NCBI GenBank assembly: GCA_022770425.1
Contig: JALEHY010000007.1
Coordinates: forward strand, 14,137 to 78,136
DNA: 64,000 nt
Source of the DNA: Parvimonas sp.
GTDB lineage: Bacteria; Bacillota; Clostridia; Tissierellales; Peptoniphilaceae
Direction: 5' to 3'
The notes under the pieces were generated by a model. That model made no database searches, was not told the origin of the DNA, and saw nothing but the letters and a program-made list of their open reading frames with translations. Position numbers and translations under genes: made by a program. Positions 27,320 through 38,600 of the stretch are shown piece after piece. The stretch's first letter is position 1. Each line of letters begins with the position of its first letter.

Positions 27320-27610
27320 ATGTATAAAAAATTTCGGAGCTACAGTATAAAAAGTGGAAAATTATTGATGATGTGTTTGTTACTATCTTTTGCATTCCCG
27401 ATTGTTAATGGAAATGTTTGTGCAAAATCAAGTAATGAAGTTGAAATTGAATCATCTTTTAATGTTAAAAGACGATGGTATGTTGTTCCTAAGTATTTTC
27501 CATACGGAGAAGAACCACCATATATATTTTATGAAGATAATGGGTTTAAGGGTTATTTGTCAATAAGAAGTTCATTTATATATTGTCCTTGTGATATGAG
27601 GAGTAAATAA
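27320..27610 (+). CDS. Small secreted protein, unknown function
   Basis: A 96-residue protein with a basic start, a hydrophobic core (KLLMMCLLLSFAFPIVNG) and a likely cleavage near NVCAKS, leaving a mature chain of about 60 residues. That chain is rich in aromatic residues and Pro (WYVVPKYFPYGEEPPYIFYED, then NGFKGYL) and ends with a C-P-C motif. This composition resembles small exported peptides of Gram-positive bacteria, but I recognise no family. The ATG at 27320 lies only about 10 bases from the likely transcript start and has no clear ribosome binding site; a later ATG (27368) would remove most of the signal peptide. Next to a lipoprotein and opposite the AraC regulator. Confidence 0.65.
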   Translation: MYKKFRSYSIKSGKLLMMCLLLSFAFPIVNGNVCAKSSNEVEIESSFNVKRRWYVVPKYFPYGEEPPYIFYEDNGFKGYLSIRSSFIYCPCDMRSK

Positions 27611-27613
27611 GTT

Positions 27614-28015
27614 ATGAAAAGAAAAGTTTTACCTTTAATTTTTATCTTGTGTTGCGTTTTGTTTAGTGCCTGTACATCGTCAAACAAGGATTTGGATAAG
27701 TATGTTAATAGGAATTTTAAGGGTTCAAAAGGTGGGTATATTTTGATAACAACGGACAAATCAGGTTCTAATAAAACTTTGATGTTTAGCGGTACTACAG
27801 TAATTAAACCTAATACAGATCCGAGTAAATTGAGTGAAAAAAGTGTGAAAAAGGAAAAACCTCAAGAGTTTAAGAATCCTAAGATTGTTAAAAGTAATGA
27901 TGGAAAGTACCTTCAAGCAGATAATTTTAGTTATAAATTAAAAATTGTAGATGATGATACGATAGTGGATGTTGAGGATGAAAATGAATATAGAAGTTTA
28001 AGTGTTAAAAAATAA
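27614..28015 (+). CDS. Putative lipoprotein
   Basis: A 133-residue protein with a lipoprotein signal peptide: KRKVLPLIFILCCVLFSAC, with Cys20 as the lipidation site. The rest is hydrophilic, Lys/Asp-rich, with no motif I recognise. It starts 3 bases after the small secreted protein gene, with GAGGAG in the end of that gene, so the two are one operon. A terminator follows about 65 bases later. Confidence 0.75.
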   Translation: MKRKVLPLIFILCCVLFSACTSSNKDLDKYVNRNFKGSKGGYILITTDKSGSNKTLMFSGTTVIKPNTDPSKLSEKSVKKEKPQEFKNPKIVKSNDGKYLQADNFSYKLKIVDDDTIVDVEDENEYRSLSVKK

Positions 28016-28079
28016 TATTTTTTGTTTTGAAAATCTAAAGTTTTTAGCACAAGGTTAATTAATATTAAAAATTAAAAAG

Positions 28080-28120
28080 ATCACAACGAAAAAATTTTTA
28101 AAAGTTTGTTGTGATTTTTT
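28080..28120 (+). terminator. Terminator of the lipoprotein operon
   Basis: Eight-base stem ATCACAAC / GTTGTGAT with a 20-base loop, followed by TTTTT. Confidence 0.75.
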
Positions 28121-28182
28121 ATTTAAAAATCTGTTACAAATTTAAAATAAAAAATTGTCCTAAATATTTTAAAAAAAGGTAG

Positions 28183-28210
28183 TATAATATTAGCGTAGGG
28201 GAAATCCCTA
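28183..28210 (+). promoter_or_regulatory. -10 box and leader hairpin of arcB
   Basis: TATAAT at 28183-28188 with no good -35 at the right distance. Just downstream is a short inverted repeat TAGGG / CCCTA near 28196-28210, at the presumed transcript start; it may be an operator. Confidence 0.45.
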
Positions 28211-28238
28211 TCAAAAATATTTCAAGGAGATGTTTATT

Positions 28239-29231
28239 ATGAGCAAAAATTTAAGAGGAAGAAATTTCCTAACATTATTAGATTTTACAAGTGATGAAAT
28301 TCGTTACCTTTTAGATCTTTCAAGAAATTTTAAAGATTTAAAGAGAAGCGGAACACCTCATCGTTATTTAGAAGGAAAAAATATCGTATTGTTATTTGAA
28401 AAAACTTCAACAAGAACTCGTTGTTCTTTCGAAGTTGCCGGAATGGACTTAGGTATGGGAGTTACTTACTTAGATCCTGGTTCTTCACAAATGGGTAAGA
28501 AAGAATCTATAGAAGATACTGCAAGAGTTTTGGGAAGAATGTATGATGGTATCGAATACAGAGGATTTAGTCAAGAGTTAGTTGAAACTTTAGGAAAATA
28601 TGCAGGAGTTCCTGTATGGAACGGTTTAACTGACAAATTCCACCCAACTCAAATGTTGGCAGACCTTTTAACAATTGAAGAAAAATTCGGATATTTAAAA
28701 GGATTAAACTTCGTTTATATGGGAGATGCAAGAAACAATATGGGTAATTCACTTATGATAGCTTGCGCTAAAATGGGTGTAAACTTTACAGGCTGTGCTC
28801 CTAAATCATTGTGGCCTGAACAAGAGTTGATAGACAAAGCATTAGAGATTGCTAAAGAAACTCATTGTACAGTTAGATTTACAGAAGATGTTAAAGAAGG
28901 AACTACAAATGCTGATGTAATTTACACTGACATTTGGGTATCAATGGGTGAACCTGATGAAGTTTGGGCAGAAAGAATTAAATTATTAAAACCATACCAA
29001 GTGAACAAAGAAGTTATGGCAAATGCTAAAGAAACTGCTATTTTTATGCATTGCTTACCTTCATTCCATGACCAAAAAACAGTTATCGGTAGACAAATTT
29101 TTGAAAAATTCGGAATTCCTGAAATGGAAGTTACCGATGAAGTTATCGAAGGACCTCAATCAGTTGTATTTGATGAAGCTGAAAACAGAATGCATACTAT
29201 AAAAGCTGTTATGTATGCAACTTTATGGTAA
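28239..29231 (+). CDS. arcB: Ornithine carbamoyltransferase
   Basis: A 330-residue enzyme interconverting carbamoyl phosphate + ornithine and citrulline + phosphate. STRTR (residues 57-61) binds carbamoyl phosphate, [12 protein letters not shown] is intact, and HCLP in the C-terminal half is the ornithine-site Cys motif. The ATG at 28239 has AAGGAGAT upstream; the ATG at 28230 lies in that site. Being directly followed by carbamate kinase points to the catabolic (ATP-yielding) direction rather than arginine synthesis, hence arcB rather than argF. No arginine deiminase gene is nearby. Confidence 0.93.
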   Translation: MSKNLRGRNFLTLLDFTSDEIRYLLDLSRNFKDLKRSGTPHRYLEGKNIVLLFEKTSTRTRCSFEVAGMDLGMGVTYLDPGSSQMGKKESIEDTARVLGRMYDGIEYRGFSQELVETLGKYAGVPVWNGLTDKFHPTQMLADLLTIEEKFGYLKGLNFVYMGDARNNMGNSLMIACAKMGVNFTGCAPKSLWPEQELIDKALEIAKETHCTVRFTEDVKEGTTNADVIYTDIWVSMGEPDEVWAERIKLLKPYQVNKEVMANAKETAIFMHCLPSFHDQKTVIGRQIFEKFGIPEMEVTDEVIEGPQSVVFDEAENRMHTIKAVMYATLW

Positions 29232-29240
29232 GAGGTACAA

Positions 29241-30176
29241 ATGGGAAAGAGAATAGTTGTAGCTTTGGGGGGTAATGCTTTAGGCAATACCCCTTTTGAG
29301 CAATTAGAAAAAGTTAAAATAGCTGCCGATATAATTTCGGATTTAGTTAAAGACGGTAATGATGTTATAATAGGTCATGGAAATGGTCCGCAAGTCGGAA
29401 TGATTAATTTGGCTATGGATTATTCGGCAAACGGAAAAGAAAAGACACCTTTAATGCCGCTTGTTGAATGCGGAGCTATGAGTCAAGGATATATAGGGTA
29501 TCATTTACAACAGGCTTTAGGCCAAGCGTTTAAAGAAAAAGGAATTAATAAAACGGCGGTTTCTGTTGTAACTCAAGTTGAAGTTGCAGAAGATGACAAA
29601 GCATTTGAAAACCCGACAAAGCCTGTCGGAATGTTTTACACAAAAGAAAAAGCACAAGAACTTGAAAAAGAAAAGGGATTTACCTTTGTTGAAGATTCAG
29701 GAAGAGGGTACAGAAAAGTTGTCCCTTCACCAAAACCTTTAAATATCGTTGAGATTGATGCTGTAAAGAAAATGGTTGATGCGGGACTTGTAGTAATAAC
29801 TGTTGGTGGCGGAGGAATACCTGTTGTCAAAAAAAATGGAAAGTTAGTCGGAATTGATGCTGTTATTGACAAGGATAAGTCAAGTGCCAAACTTGCGTCA
29901 GATTTGAATGCGGATTTTCTTTTAATTCTAACTGCAGTTGATAAAGTTTGTATAAACTTTAATAAACCGGATCAAAAAGAATTGGATGAAATAAATGTTG
30001 AACAAGCAATGAAATATATTTCTGAAGGTCAATTCGGAAAAGGAAGTATGCTTCCGAAAGTTGAGGCTTGTTTGGAATTTGTAAACGGTTCAAATGACAG
30101 ATGTGCAATTATTACTTTGCTCGAAAAAGCATCTGACGCTATAAAAGGACTTACAGGAACAAAGATAGTTAAATAG
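29241..30176 (+). CDS. arcC: Carbamate kinase
   Basis: A 311-residue enzyme making ATP from carbamoyl phosphate and ADP, releasing ammonia and CO2. It begins KRIVVALGGNALG, and has GHGNGPQVG and VVITVGGGGIPVV, all family motifs. It starts 9 bases after arcB with AGAGG as ribosome binding site. Together the two yield one ATP per citrulline. Confidence 0.95.
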   Translation: MGKRIVVALGGNALGNTPFEQLEKVKIAADIISDLVKDGNDVIIGHGNGPQVGMINLAMDYSANGKEKTPLMPLVECGAMSQGYIGYHLQQALGQAFKEKGINKTAVSVVTQVEVAEDDKAFENPTKPVGMFYTKEKAQELEKEKGFTFVEDSGRGYRKVVPSPKPLNIVEIDAVKKMVDAGLVVITVGGGGIPVVKKNGKLVGIDAVIDKDKSSAKLASDLNADFLLILTAVDKVCINFNKPDQKELDEINVEQAMKYISEGQFGKGSMLPKVEACLEFVNGSNDRCAIITLLEKASDAIKGLTGTKIVK

Positions 30177-30191
30177 TTGGAGGCAAAATTT

Positions 30192-31115
30192 GTGAAAAAT
30201 ATTTCAAACAGAACGAGTTTTTTGGCAAAACTTGCACTATTTGTTGTAGCAATTTTATGGGGTACTTCTTTAACTGTTGTTAAAAGTGCAGCTGATATAT
30301 TTAAACCTAATTTTTTGTTGGGAATTAGATTTACAATTGCAGGAATTATTTTGGCGACAATATTCCATAAAAAACTTTTAAATGCAAGAAAAGATGAACT
30401 TGGTGCAGGAATTATTATAGGTATTTTCCTGTTTATATCATATTCAAGTCAAACGCTGGGAGTTACTTTTACAACTCCGGGAAGAAGCGGTTTTTTATCA
30501 GCCTCATATTGTGTTATAGTTCCATTTTTGTATTGGGTAACAAATAAGGTAAAACCTGATAAGTTTAATATATCAGCTGCAATTTTTTGTATAGTTGGAA
30601 TTTTCTTCATAGCTATGGCGGGAGAGAGCGGTTCGATTTTTGAATCTGATATAACGGCACTGTACGGAGACGGACTTGCACTTTTAAGCGGATTTTTATT
30701 TGCTTGTCATATAGTTTCTGTAACAAAATTAGGTGTCGGTAAAGATCCTTTTGTTCTTACAATTATGCAATTTTTGGTTGCCGGAGTATTATCTTGGGTA
30801 GTAACATTTGTGTTTGAAGATAATAAAGGTATGATACTTTCTACAAGACCTATGCTTGAAGTTTTGTATCTTGCGGTAATGTGTACCGCTGTTGCGCTTT
30901 TGTTACAGAATTTGGGTCAAAAGTACACAGATCCGAGCAGTGCTGCAATAATATTAGGTTGTGAATCTATCTTTGGAGTTATTTTACCTGTTGCAATAGG
31001 AATAGAAAGTCTTACAGTAAAATCTGTTATAGGATTTGTTTTAATATTTATTGCAATAATAATTTCGGAAACAAAATTGTCATTTTTGTTTAATAAAAAG
31101 AAAACTAAAGAATAA
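30192..31115 (+). CDS. EamA/DMT family transporter
   Basis: A 307-residue membrane protein with about ten hydrophobic segments in two EamA repeats; the first has LFVVAILWGTSLTVVKSA and the second ends in VIGFVLIFIAIIISETK. Such proteins export or import small metabolites and amino acids. The start is taken at GTG 30192, eight bases after TTGGAGG; the TTG at 30177 is inside that site. It lies 15 bases after arcC and ends the operon, so transport of an arginine-pathway metabolite is possible but unproven. Confidence 0.85.
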   Translation: MKNISNRTSFLAKLALFVVAILWGTSLTVVKSAADIFKPNFLLGIRFTIAGIILATIFHKKLLNARKDELGAGIIIGIFLFISYSSQTLGVTFTTPGRSGFLSASYCVIVPFLYWVTNKVKPDKFNISAAIFCIVGIFFIAMAGESGSIFESDITALYGDGLALLSGFLFACHIVSVTKLGVGKDPFVLTIMQFLVAGVLSWVVTFVFEDNKGMILSTRPMLEVLYLAVMCTAVALLLQNLGQKYTDPSSAAIILGCESIFGVILPVAIGIESLTVKSVIGFVLIFIAIIISETKLSFLFNKKKTKE

Positions 31116-31123
31116 ATTAATAT

Positions 31124-31157
31124 AAGCGGTTAGGTTATATAACTTAACTGCTTTTTT
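31124..31157 (+). terminator. Terminator of the arcB-arcC-EamA operon
   Basis: Thirteen-base stem (31124-31136 with 31141-31153, two G-T pairs), ATAT loop, then a T run. Confidence 0.9.
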
Positions 31158-31322
31158 GTTGACAAAATTTTATTAAAGTTATCAAAATGGCTAAAAATCA
31201 ATAGATTTTTTATGGTTTTTATGATATAATCTAATTGTATTGTACTTTATTTCTAAATTAAGTAGGTTAATGTAAAGTGTGATAAACTTAAATTATAATA
31301 ATTATAAGAAAAGAGGAGTATT

Positions 31323-32006
31323 ATGCAAAAAGGATTTACAACTTTTTCGTATGTAATGCTGTTTATATATATAATTTTTTCTCTTGGCAGTTGTTACTTC
31401 AATCTGAAAGGGAAAAAATCAGAAAAAGCATTTTTAAAGCTATTTTTAATGCCGACACTTACTTTATTTTATATTTTGACTTTTAAAAATTATAAAATAT
31501 TTGTACTGTTAGCACTTTTGTTTTCTTGGTTTGGGGATATAATTTTAATAAAACATAACACGAAGAATGTAATTTTAGGAATTTTGTTTTTTTCGACAGC
31601 TTGTGTCTTTTATACTGTTTCAATGATTGGAATTGTTAAGTTTACGGAATTAAATTATATTTTGACTATTTTTGTGTTTGTAATTTGTTTTGTTGTACCT
31701 TTTTTTATAAATTCGTTTATAAGAGAATACAGCAGTAAAATTTTAAAGCGTAATGTACATTTTTCATACATTTACGGATTTTGTATAGGGTTGCTTCTGG
31801 CTATGTCCCTTTTGGTTTTAACATCAAATTACAGACCTGAAAAAATATATTTATTTTTCGGAAGTATGCTTTTGCTGATAAGCAGCGTTTTTGTAGGATA
31901 TCTTGTATTTTACAAACAAAATAAAATTGCAAATGCAATTTTAATGTTGACATACACAGTTGCACAGTTTCTTTTAGTTTCGGGATTCGGATATATATTT
32001 AGGTAA
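31323..32006 (+). CDS. YhhN family membrane protein (lysoplasmalogenase-like)
   Basis: A 227-residue protein with seven to eight hydrophobic segments. LLFSWFGDIILI (about residue 64) and the C-terminal TYTVAQFLLVSGF match the YhhN/TMEM86 pattern, whose animal members cleave the vinyl ether bond of lysoplasmalogen. Anaerobic bacteria often contain plasmalogens, so a role in their turnover is reasonable, but bacterial members are poorly characterised. AAGAGGAG precedes the ATG; a TATAAT at 31225-31230 may be its -10. Single gene. Confidence 0.8.
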   Translation: MQKGFTTFSYVMLFIYIIFSLGSCYFNLKGKKSEKAFLKLFLMPTLTLFYILTFKNYKIFVLLALLFSWFGDIILIKHNTKNVILGILFFSTACVFYTVSMIGIVKFTELNYILTIFVFVICFVVPFFINSFIREYSSKILKRNVHFSYIYGFCIGLLLAMSLLVLTSNYRPEKIYLFFGSMLLLISSVFVGYLVFYKQNKIANAILMLTYTVAQFLLVSGFGYIFR

Positions 32007-32099
32007 TGACAAGAGATTAATTATGATTGTTTTTAAACTTAAGTATAGGAGAAATTTTAGGTTAGAACAAATAAGTTAATAAAATGAATTAAAAAAGAA

Positions 32100-32136
32100 A
32101 AGCAGTAATTTTACTTTGTAGAATTACTGTTTTTTA
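32100..32136 (+). terminator. Terminator after the YhhN gene
   Basis: Stem CAGTAATT (32103-32110) / AATTACTG (32122-32129), extended by flanking A and T runs. Confidence 0.75.
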
Positions 32137-32517
32137 TTTTAAAAATTTCGTTTAAAGAGGAAGACATTTTTTGAAAACTTAATTTTAATACTCGATTAAA
32201 ACAAAATATTAAGAAAATGAAATGTTTTTCCGAAACTTTATAAAAATATTTGCATTATTTACTGTAAATTTTTGTTATAAAATCAACTATTAAATTAATA
32301 AATGTTTGAAAAAATAGATTAATTTTTATCTAATATATCATATAAATAATTGTAATGGTGTATTTTGTTAAAAAATTTTTTTAATATTATCACACTTTTA
32401 TTTAATTTGATAAATTTGTTTCAAAATAAATCAGAAATACATTCAAATATGTGAACGATATATCTAATTAGTTTTAGAATACATTTTGTTGAATAAAACT
32501 TCAAAAAGTCATAAAAA
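32137..32517 (+). other. AT-rich intergenic region before the giant adhesin
   Basis: No gene or repeat seen. It ends at the adhesin promoter. Confidence 0.5.
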
Positions 32518-32546
32518 TTGTAAAAAATCGGTGTTTGATGTATAAT
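32518..32546 (+). promoter_or_regulatory. Promoter of the giant adhesin gene
   Basis: TTGTAA (32518-32523), 17 bases, TATAAT (32541-32546), followed by a leader of about 120 bases. Confidence 0.75.
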
Positions 32547-32674
32547 ATAATCGTTAATTATATGCCAGTGTCGCAAAAAAATATACAATTAAAATTTAAT
32601 TTATTAATTATTGTTGAATATTTTTTATGATTAATAAAATTAGTTAAAAAATTTTTTTATATTATGGAGGATAT

Positions 32675-35600
32675 ATGAGCTTTAAAATTAGAAAATTTAT
32701 GTCTTTGATATTGTTTTTTTGCCTTTTTATTTCAGTGTTGTCAAAGATTTCATTTTTTAATAAAACTATTTTTGCACAGGAAAACTTTGTTATCAAGTTA
32801 AAGGATAATTTAGGAAATGACTTGTCAAAAAGAGTGGTTGACGGAGCGGGTTACAGTTTGTATTACAAAACACAAAATGGACAATATGCACTACATCCGT
32901 CTTATTCAACCGTTAGAGTTAACGAAAACGGCGAACTGGTTTTGCCGACTTTTAGTACAAGTGTTGAGTGTTTAGTTGTGGAAAAGTCTGCTCCTTTAAA
33001 TTTCATTTCTAAAAAAGTATCTGTGTCCGGTTTAGAAGTTGTGTTTTTTTACGACTCTTACAATAAGGCAGTAACCGAATATGGAAATTGGAACGGTTCT
33101 ACTTGGGACAAAAAATCGGAAATTGTTTATACTAAGGATGACAGTAGGGTAAATTTTGACATTGTGGACAGACGATATAATTTAATAAAGGCTCAAGATG
33201 TAACAAATGCTAAATATGATTTGTACTATAAAGCGAAGGGAGGAACTAACTATCAAAAAGTTTCTTCTCAATCTAATATAAGTGCTGATGAAAATGGAAA
33301 TTTAACTTTTCCTACATTTTCAGGGAATAATGAATTCATAATTGTCGAAACTGTATCTCCAACCGGCTATACTTTTCCTTTAAATTTGTATAAATACAGT
33401 GGACTTCCTGAAAATTCAAAGCCTTGTGCGTATTATGAAACAACAGACGGAAAAGTAACAGAATATGGGATTCTTGATATTACAACAAAAGATTGGAAAG
33501 TTAATAACAATAAAATTTTACATTCAGACGGAGGAATGGTTGATATTGTAAAAGTTGACGGAGATGAAAGACCCGTAAGCGAAATTACAATGGCGCTTAA
33601 AGATTTTGAAACGGGCGCTGATTTTAAAATCGGTAAAACTGACGAAAAAGGAAAGTTTAAGTTTGAACATTTGCCTAAAGGTAAGTATATACTTTATGAA
33701 AAAGAAGCAAAAGTAGGATACATAAAAACCGATGAAGAATGGATTGTAGAAGTTGACGATAACGGAAACACAAATGTAAGTTATGTTGATGAAAACGGTA
33801 AAACAAGATCTGTTGAGGAAAGAAGATTATTAAAAAATTTAAAAATAAACAGTTTGTTAAATTTGAGTTTAGTAAATCAAAATTCTAAGGAGACTAAAAC
33901 GCAAATTATAAAAGATACTGAGAATAAAGAAGTTTCAGATGTTTCAAAAGAATACAATGTGATAGAGAAAATTGTTGAAAGCAGAGTTGATAAATTAAAA
34001 GACCCTACATCAAATGAAAATTTAGTAAAAGAAAATTTGGAAATGACAGAAATAAATTTTAACAGTATGCTTAGAGCGGTTCCTGACAATAACAAATTTG
34101 TTACAAATGACAGTACGACAACTATAACCAAAAACGGTTATTCTGTTACTCAAACAATTCAACAAACATCAACTGACGGTATGTACAAGGTAGATGTTCA
34201 AGTTAAGAGAATATCCGCACCTAAAGTTCCAAAATATACAGATTACGTTTTTGCAATAGAAGCAAGCGACTATACGTCGGGGGATAATCAAAGAATGGGA
34301 CTTGCAGAACGTGTCAGCGGTTGGATAGGAATAAATAAAAAACTTAGAATGACAGAATACTATGACCTTATTTCTGAATTTGCGGATAAATTGAAAACAA
34401 CACAACCGAACGCAAGAATAGGAATAATTTTGTATGGCAATAACGGTACAGGTGGTAAAGGAATTGTAGAAAAAATAAATTTTGTAAGAGTGCAAGATAT
34501 CAGAGCAACTTTACAAATATATCGCTCGAAAGAATATGGAGTTAATGCAGATAAGGATTGGAGTTTTCCTTACAATGGATATAATGGACAAACAGGTTCT
34601 ATTGATATGTTCAGAAACGCAGATCCGAACAATGACAGAAACAGAGTTTTGATAAATGTAACCAGTGGAGGACTAAATGAATCAAGCGGAGGACTAAATC
34701 CCGATTCAAAAAAATTAGATACTGAACTGATTAAGACAGGTTTGTTACAAAGAAGTGCAGATGAAAAAATTGACATTTATTACAGTGGAGAATGGGCGAA
34801 AAATGCTGATGCAAATCATTCAAATTCAACTCAACTGGAATATTATTTATCTGAAAGTTATACACCTTTCGGACAAAATTATCCTGTTTACGGGAAATAT
34901 TCTGACTATTTGAGAACTATAACCGGAGGTAACCCGATAAAAGCGGTAAAAACTTTTTATGACAATGTAACTTCCTCTACAAAGGAAGGACTAAAAAACA
35001 GTTACAGAAATACTTGGAATAATTGGGCAACAAGGTATAATGAAGTTTCTCCTGAAAAAAATTCGATGTTGGTTCTTAACTTTAATGATAATATTGTGCT
35101 TAATACTCAAAAAGCTGGGGCAATATCGGTTAGCGGTACAAATAATACTATGAATGCTGTTGTGGAAAATAATAGCATCGTTGCAAGAAATTTGAAGTTT
35201 CAACAGAATGAAACAAAGTATTTTTCGTATTATGTTCATGCAAATTCTGAGAAAAAGGGAATAAACTTTTATCAAAGTGCAACAACTCCAAATTGGAATT
35301 ATATTAATGATGAAGCAAACAGCGGGTTTTATGTTGAAAGTGTTTCTGCTAATCGAATTGCCGTTCCGAATGTATATCATACAATTCCTTCAATAAATAT
35401 AAAAGGTAAGGTGGATTGGAATAAAATTCCGGATTGGCAGGAACAACAGTTATGGGTAATGGTTCGTGATAAATCTAATAAAATAGTAACCGATTGGACT
35501 AAAATTTCAAAAGGAACTCAAAATTACATAAAAGTTTCTGAAGTTCCGGTTTTTGATAATGAAGGAAATAAATTAGAATATTACTTTATTCATGAAAAAA

Positions 35601-38600
35601 TTTCCGAAAAATTTGACATAGCTAAGGCGACTTTAACTCAACCTGAATTAAATATAACAAAGGAAGTACCCAAGCATTCTTCTTTTTATTCAGGCAACCC
35701 CGAATTTTCAAATCTTCCGATAAATAGCACAAAAGACGCTTATGTGGCTTTGGAATTCAAATATAAAAGTAAAGATATAAAAGTAAAGGTTGATTGGCAT
35801 TTAACACCTGATGCAGAAAAATATCCTGTAACAATAAAGTTGACCGGAAAGGTCAAAGATGAAAACGGAGTTGAAAAAGATATAACGGATACTCTTAAAA
35901 ATATTCAAAATCAAGGAGATGTTTCTGACAAGGCTTTGAATTTAAAGGAAAAATTTGAGACTAAGTATGAAAATTTAAGAGAATATGATTTAAATGACAG
36001 AAAGATTATTTACGATGTAAAAGAAATAAAAATCGACGGTAAAGAAATTTCGAAAATTGAAAATTATTCTGTTGAATATATCTATCTTGATAAAAATTTT
36101 GAACCTGTATCTCCTCAAGATCCGAGTCATCCTGATATTGACACCATAGTTATTTCAAATATGAAGATTGCAAAACCGATTCAAGTCGTAAATGAATTGG
36201 AAAAACAATTTTATGTTTTAAAAACTGATGAAAAGGGAGAAATAATTGCGGGGAAAACCGAACCTACAGATGAGAATCCACAGGGAACGATTATTTCTGA
36301 AAACGGGAAATATCTTGTTTATTTTGCGCTGTTTGATAAAAATGGAAATCAAGTAAAAAAATTTCCTTCGGGAGAATTGATAGAATTTACTACAAACCAC
36401 AAAGGTAAACTTAATTACAGAGGTTTAAGTGCAGGACAGTACACTTTAAAAGAAATAAAACAACCAAACGGTTATGTCTTGTCTGATAAGGAATGGAAAG
36501 TTACAATTACTGATGACGGCGAAGTTTCTTATGAAGAAATAAATAAAAATTCGTCAAGAAATACTCGTATAAGGACTATACGGAGTATTTATGAAGATGC
36601 TTTAAAAAATGTAGTTAATAACAATGGAACAGATGAAAAGTTAGCTTCACTTTATCCTGAAAATAATACAAATCCAAGTGAATATATAAATGATGAAAAG
36701 GGTGAATATGCAAAAAGCGGTCAAGAATATAGTAAAAGAGTAATAAATACTGAAATTAATAAAAAAGAAATTTTGGAAAGTCCACAAGTAGATAAAACTT
36801 ATTATTACTATAATGGAATTTGGGCAGGAAAGGAAACTATGACTGCCGGTGTAAATAAATTTGCTGAACCTACATCAACAGACGGTAAATTTAATATAAA
36901 TTTACAAGTTGTAGGAAATACCGTTGAACTTGATGAAAAGACGGATATAGTAATTGTTTATGATGCTTCAAGATCTATGTGGCAATATGACAGAGTTGAA
37001 CCTGCATACAATGCTACAAAAGATTTTGTCGAAAGAATGTTATCTCCTGAGATAAATTCACTCGGTAATATAAGAGTCGGACTTGTAACTTACGGAAGTG
37101 ATATTTTTGACGGAAGAACTACAAATTTAAAGAATTATGATTATTATGGAAATTTTTATAACAAACCTAATGTAAAAACTACGGACAATTGTTATAAAGG
37201 ACTTACTAAAAATGCTTATGACATTACTTCAAAACTTTTCACTAAGGACAATGCAAACAGCTTGTATGATCCAAAATTATCTAAAGATTATAACAATACT
37301 GTTTGGCTTGGAGGAACTTTTGCAACAAAGGCTTTGAAAGAAGCACAAGATATTTTAGATAACAGTGATGCAACACATAAAATTGTCATCCATGTTACTG
37401 ACGGAATGCCTACAAAATCTTTAAGAGTTACAAAAGTTGAAGATGTAAAGGGTGTTAAACTTGCGACAGAATTTAAAGATCATAACTCAAATTATGTTTT
37501 AACCGATAAAGCTTACGGATACAATCAAAAAGGAGACGGGACATCTTTTTACTTTAAAGAAGTTACCGATCAAAACAATTTACACGCAAAGTATACAGTA
37601 GACGGTTATAAAATAGAAACTCATGGTTTTGTTACAGAATCTTTTGCAGAATCTATGAAGAAAAAAGGGACTGAAATTTTCAGTATAGGGATAAATATAG
37701 GTGAAGATGATTTTAAGAGTTTTGTGGATAAACCAAATGTAATTTCCAAAGAAGAAGCAAAAAGTCTTCTTGTAAAAATGTCTTCAAATAAAGAAAATTA
37801 TTTTGACACTGAAAATATAAATATGTTACCTGAAAATTTTAATAAAATTTTAAAAAATGTTTTACAAAGCACCGTACGACAAGGTCAAATCACAGACCCT
37901 ATGGGAGAGATGGTAAAACTCGATTTAGGTAAAAATGGGAAGTTCGATGTGAATGATTATACCCTTTTTGCTTCTGACGGAAGTAAGATGATAAAAGGCG
38001 TTGTTTATGACAGAAATAACAAAGTTGTCATAGGAGGAAGTTTGTTAAATGGAGTTACTGTTACAAATACGGGCGGAGAAAAAGGAACTTTAAAAATTGA
38101 CGGATTAAATTTGGGTAAAAATGAGTGGGTTAGAATAAAATATTTTATTAATCTTGATGCTGGAAATCCAAATTTTAAGGGAATGAAATTTTTTCATACA
38201 AATAAGGAAACCTACTTAATTCCGAATATAAACTATTCACAAACCAAGTGGAAATTTCCTTTGCCTGCAGTTAAAGGACCAAGAGATACTGTAATTGAAA
38301 TAATAAACGAGCCGAATGAAGTTATATTTTCTAAAACAAATAGTGACGGAGAATTTTTGGAGGGTACTGAGTTTGTACTTTATGATGAAAATGGACAATA
38401 CATTAACGGAAGTGAAAGAATAGTTGGTCAAGACGGTAAAATAAGATATGAAAAACTTGCACCCGGAAATTATTTGCTAAAAGAAACAAAAACGTTGCCC
38501 AATTACAAATCTTTAGGTACAGTTTCGGTATTTACGGTTCAAAGTAACGGTAAAGTTGCTCTTCAAGGTGAAACGGCAGCTGATAGTGCATACAAGATTA

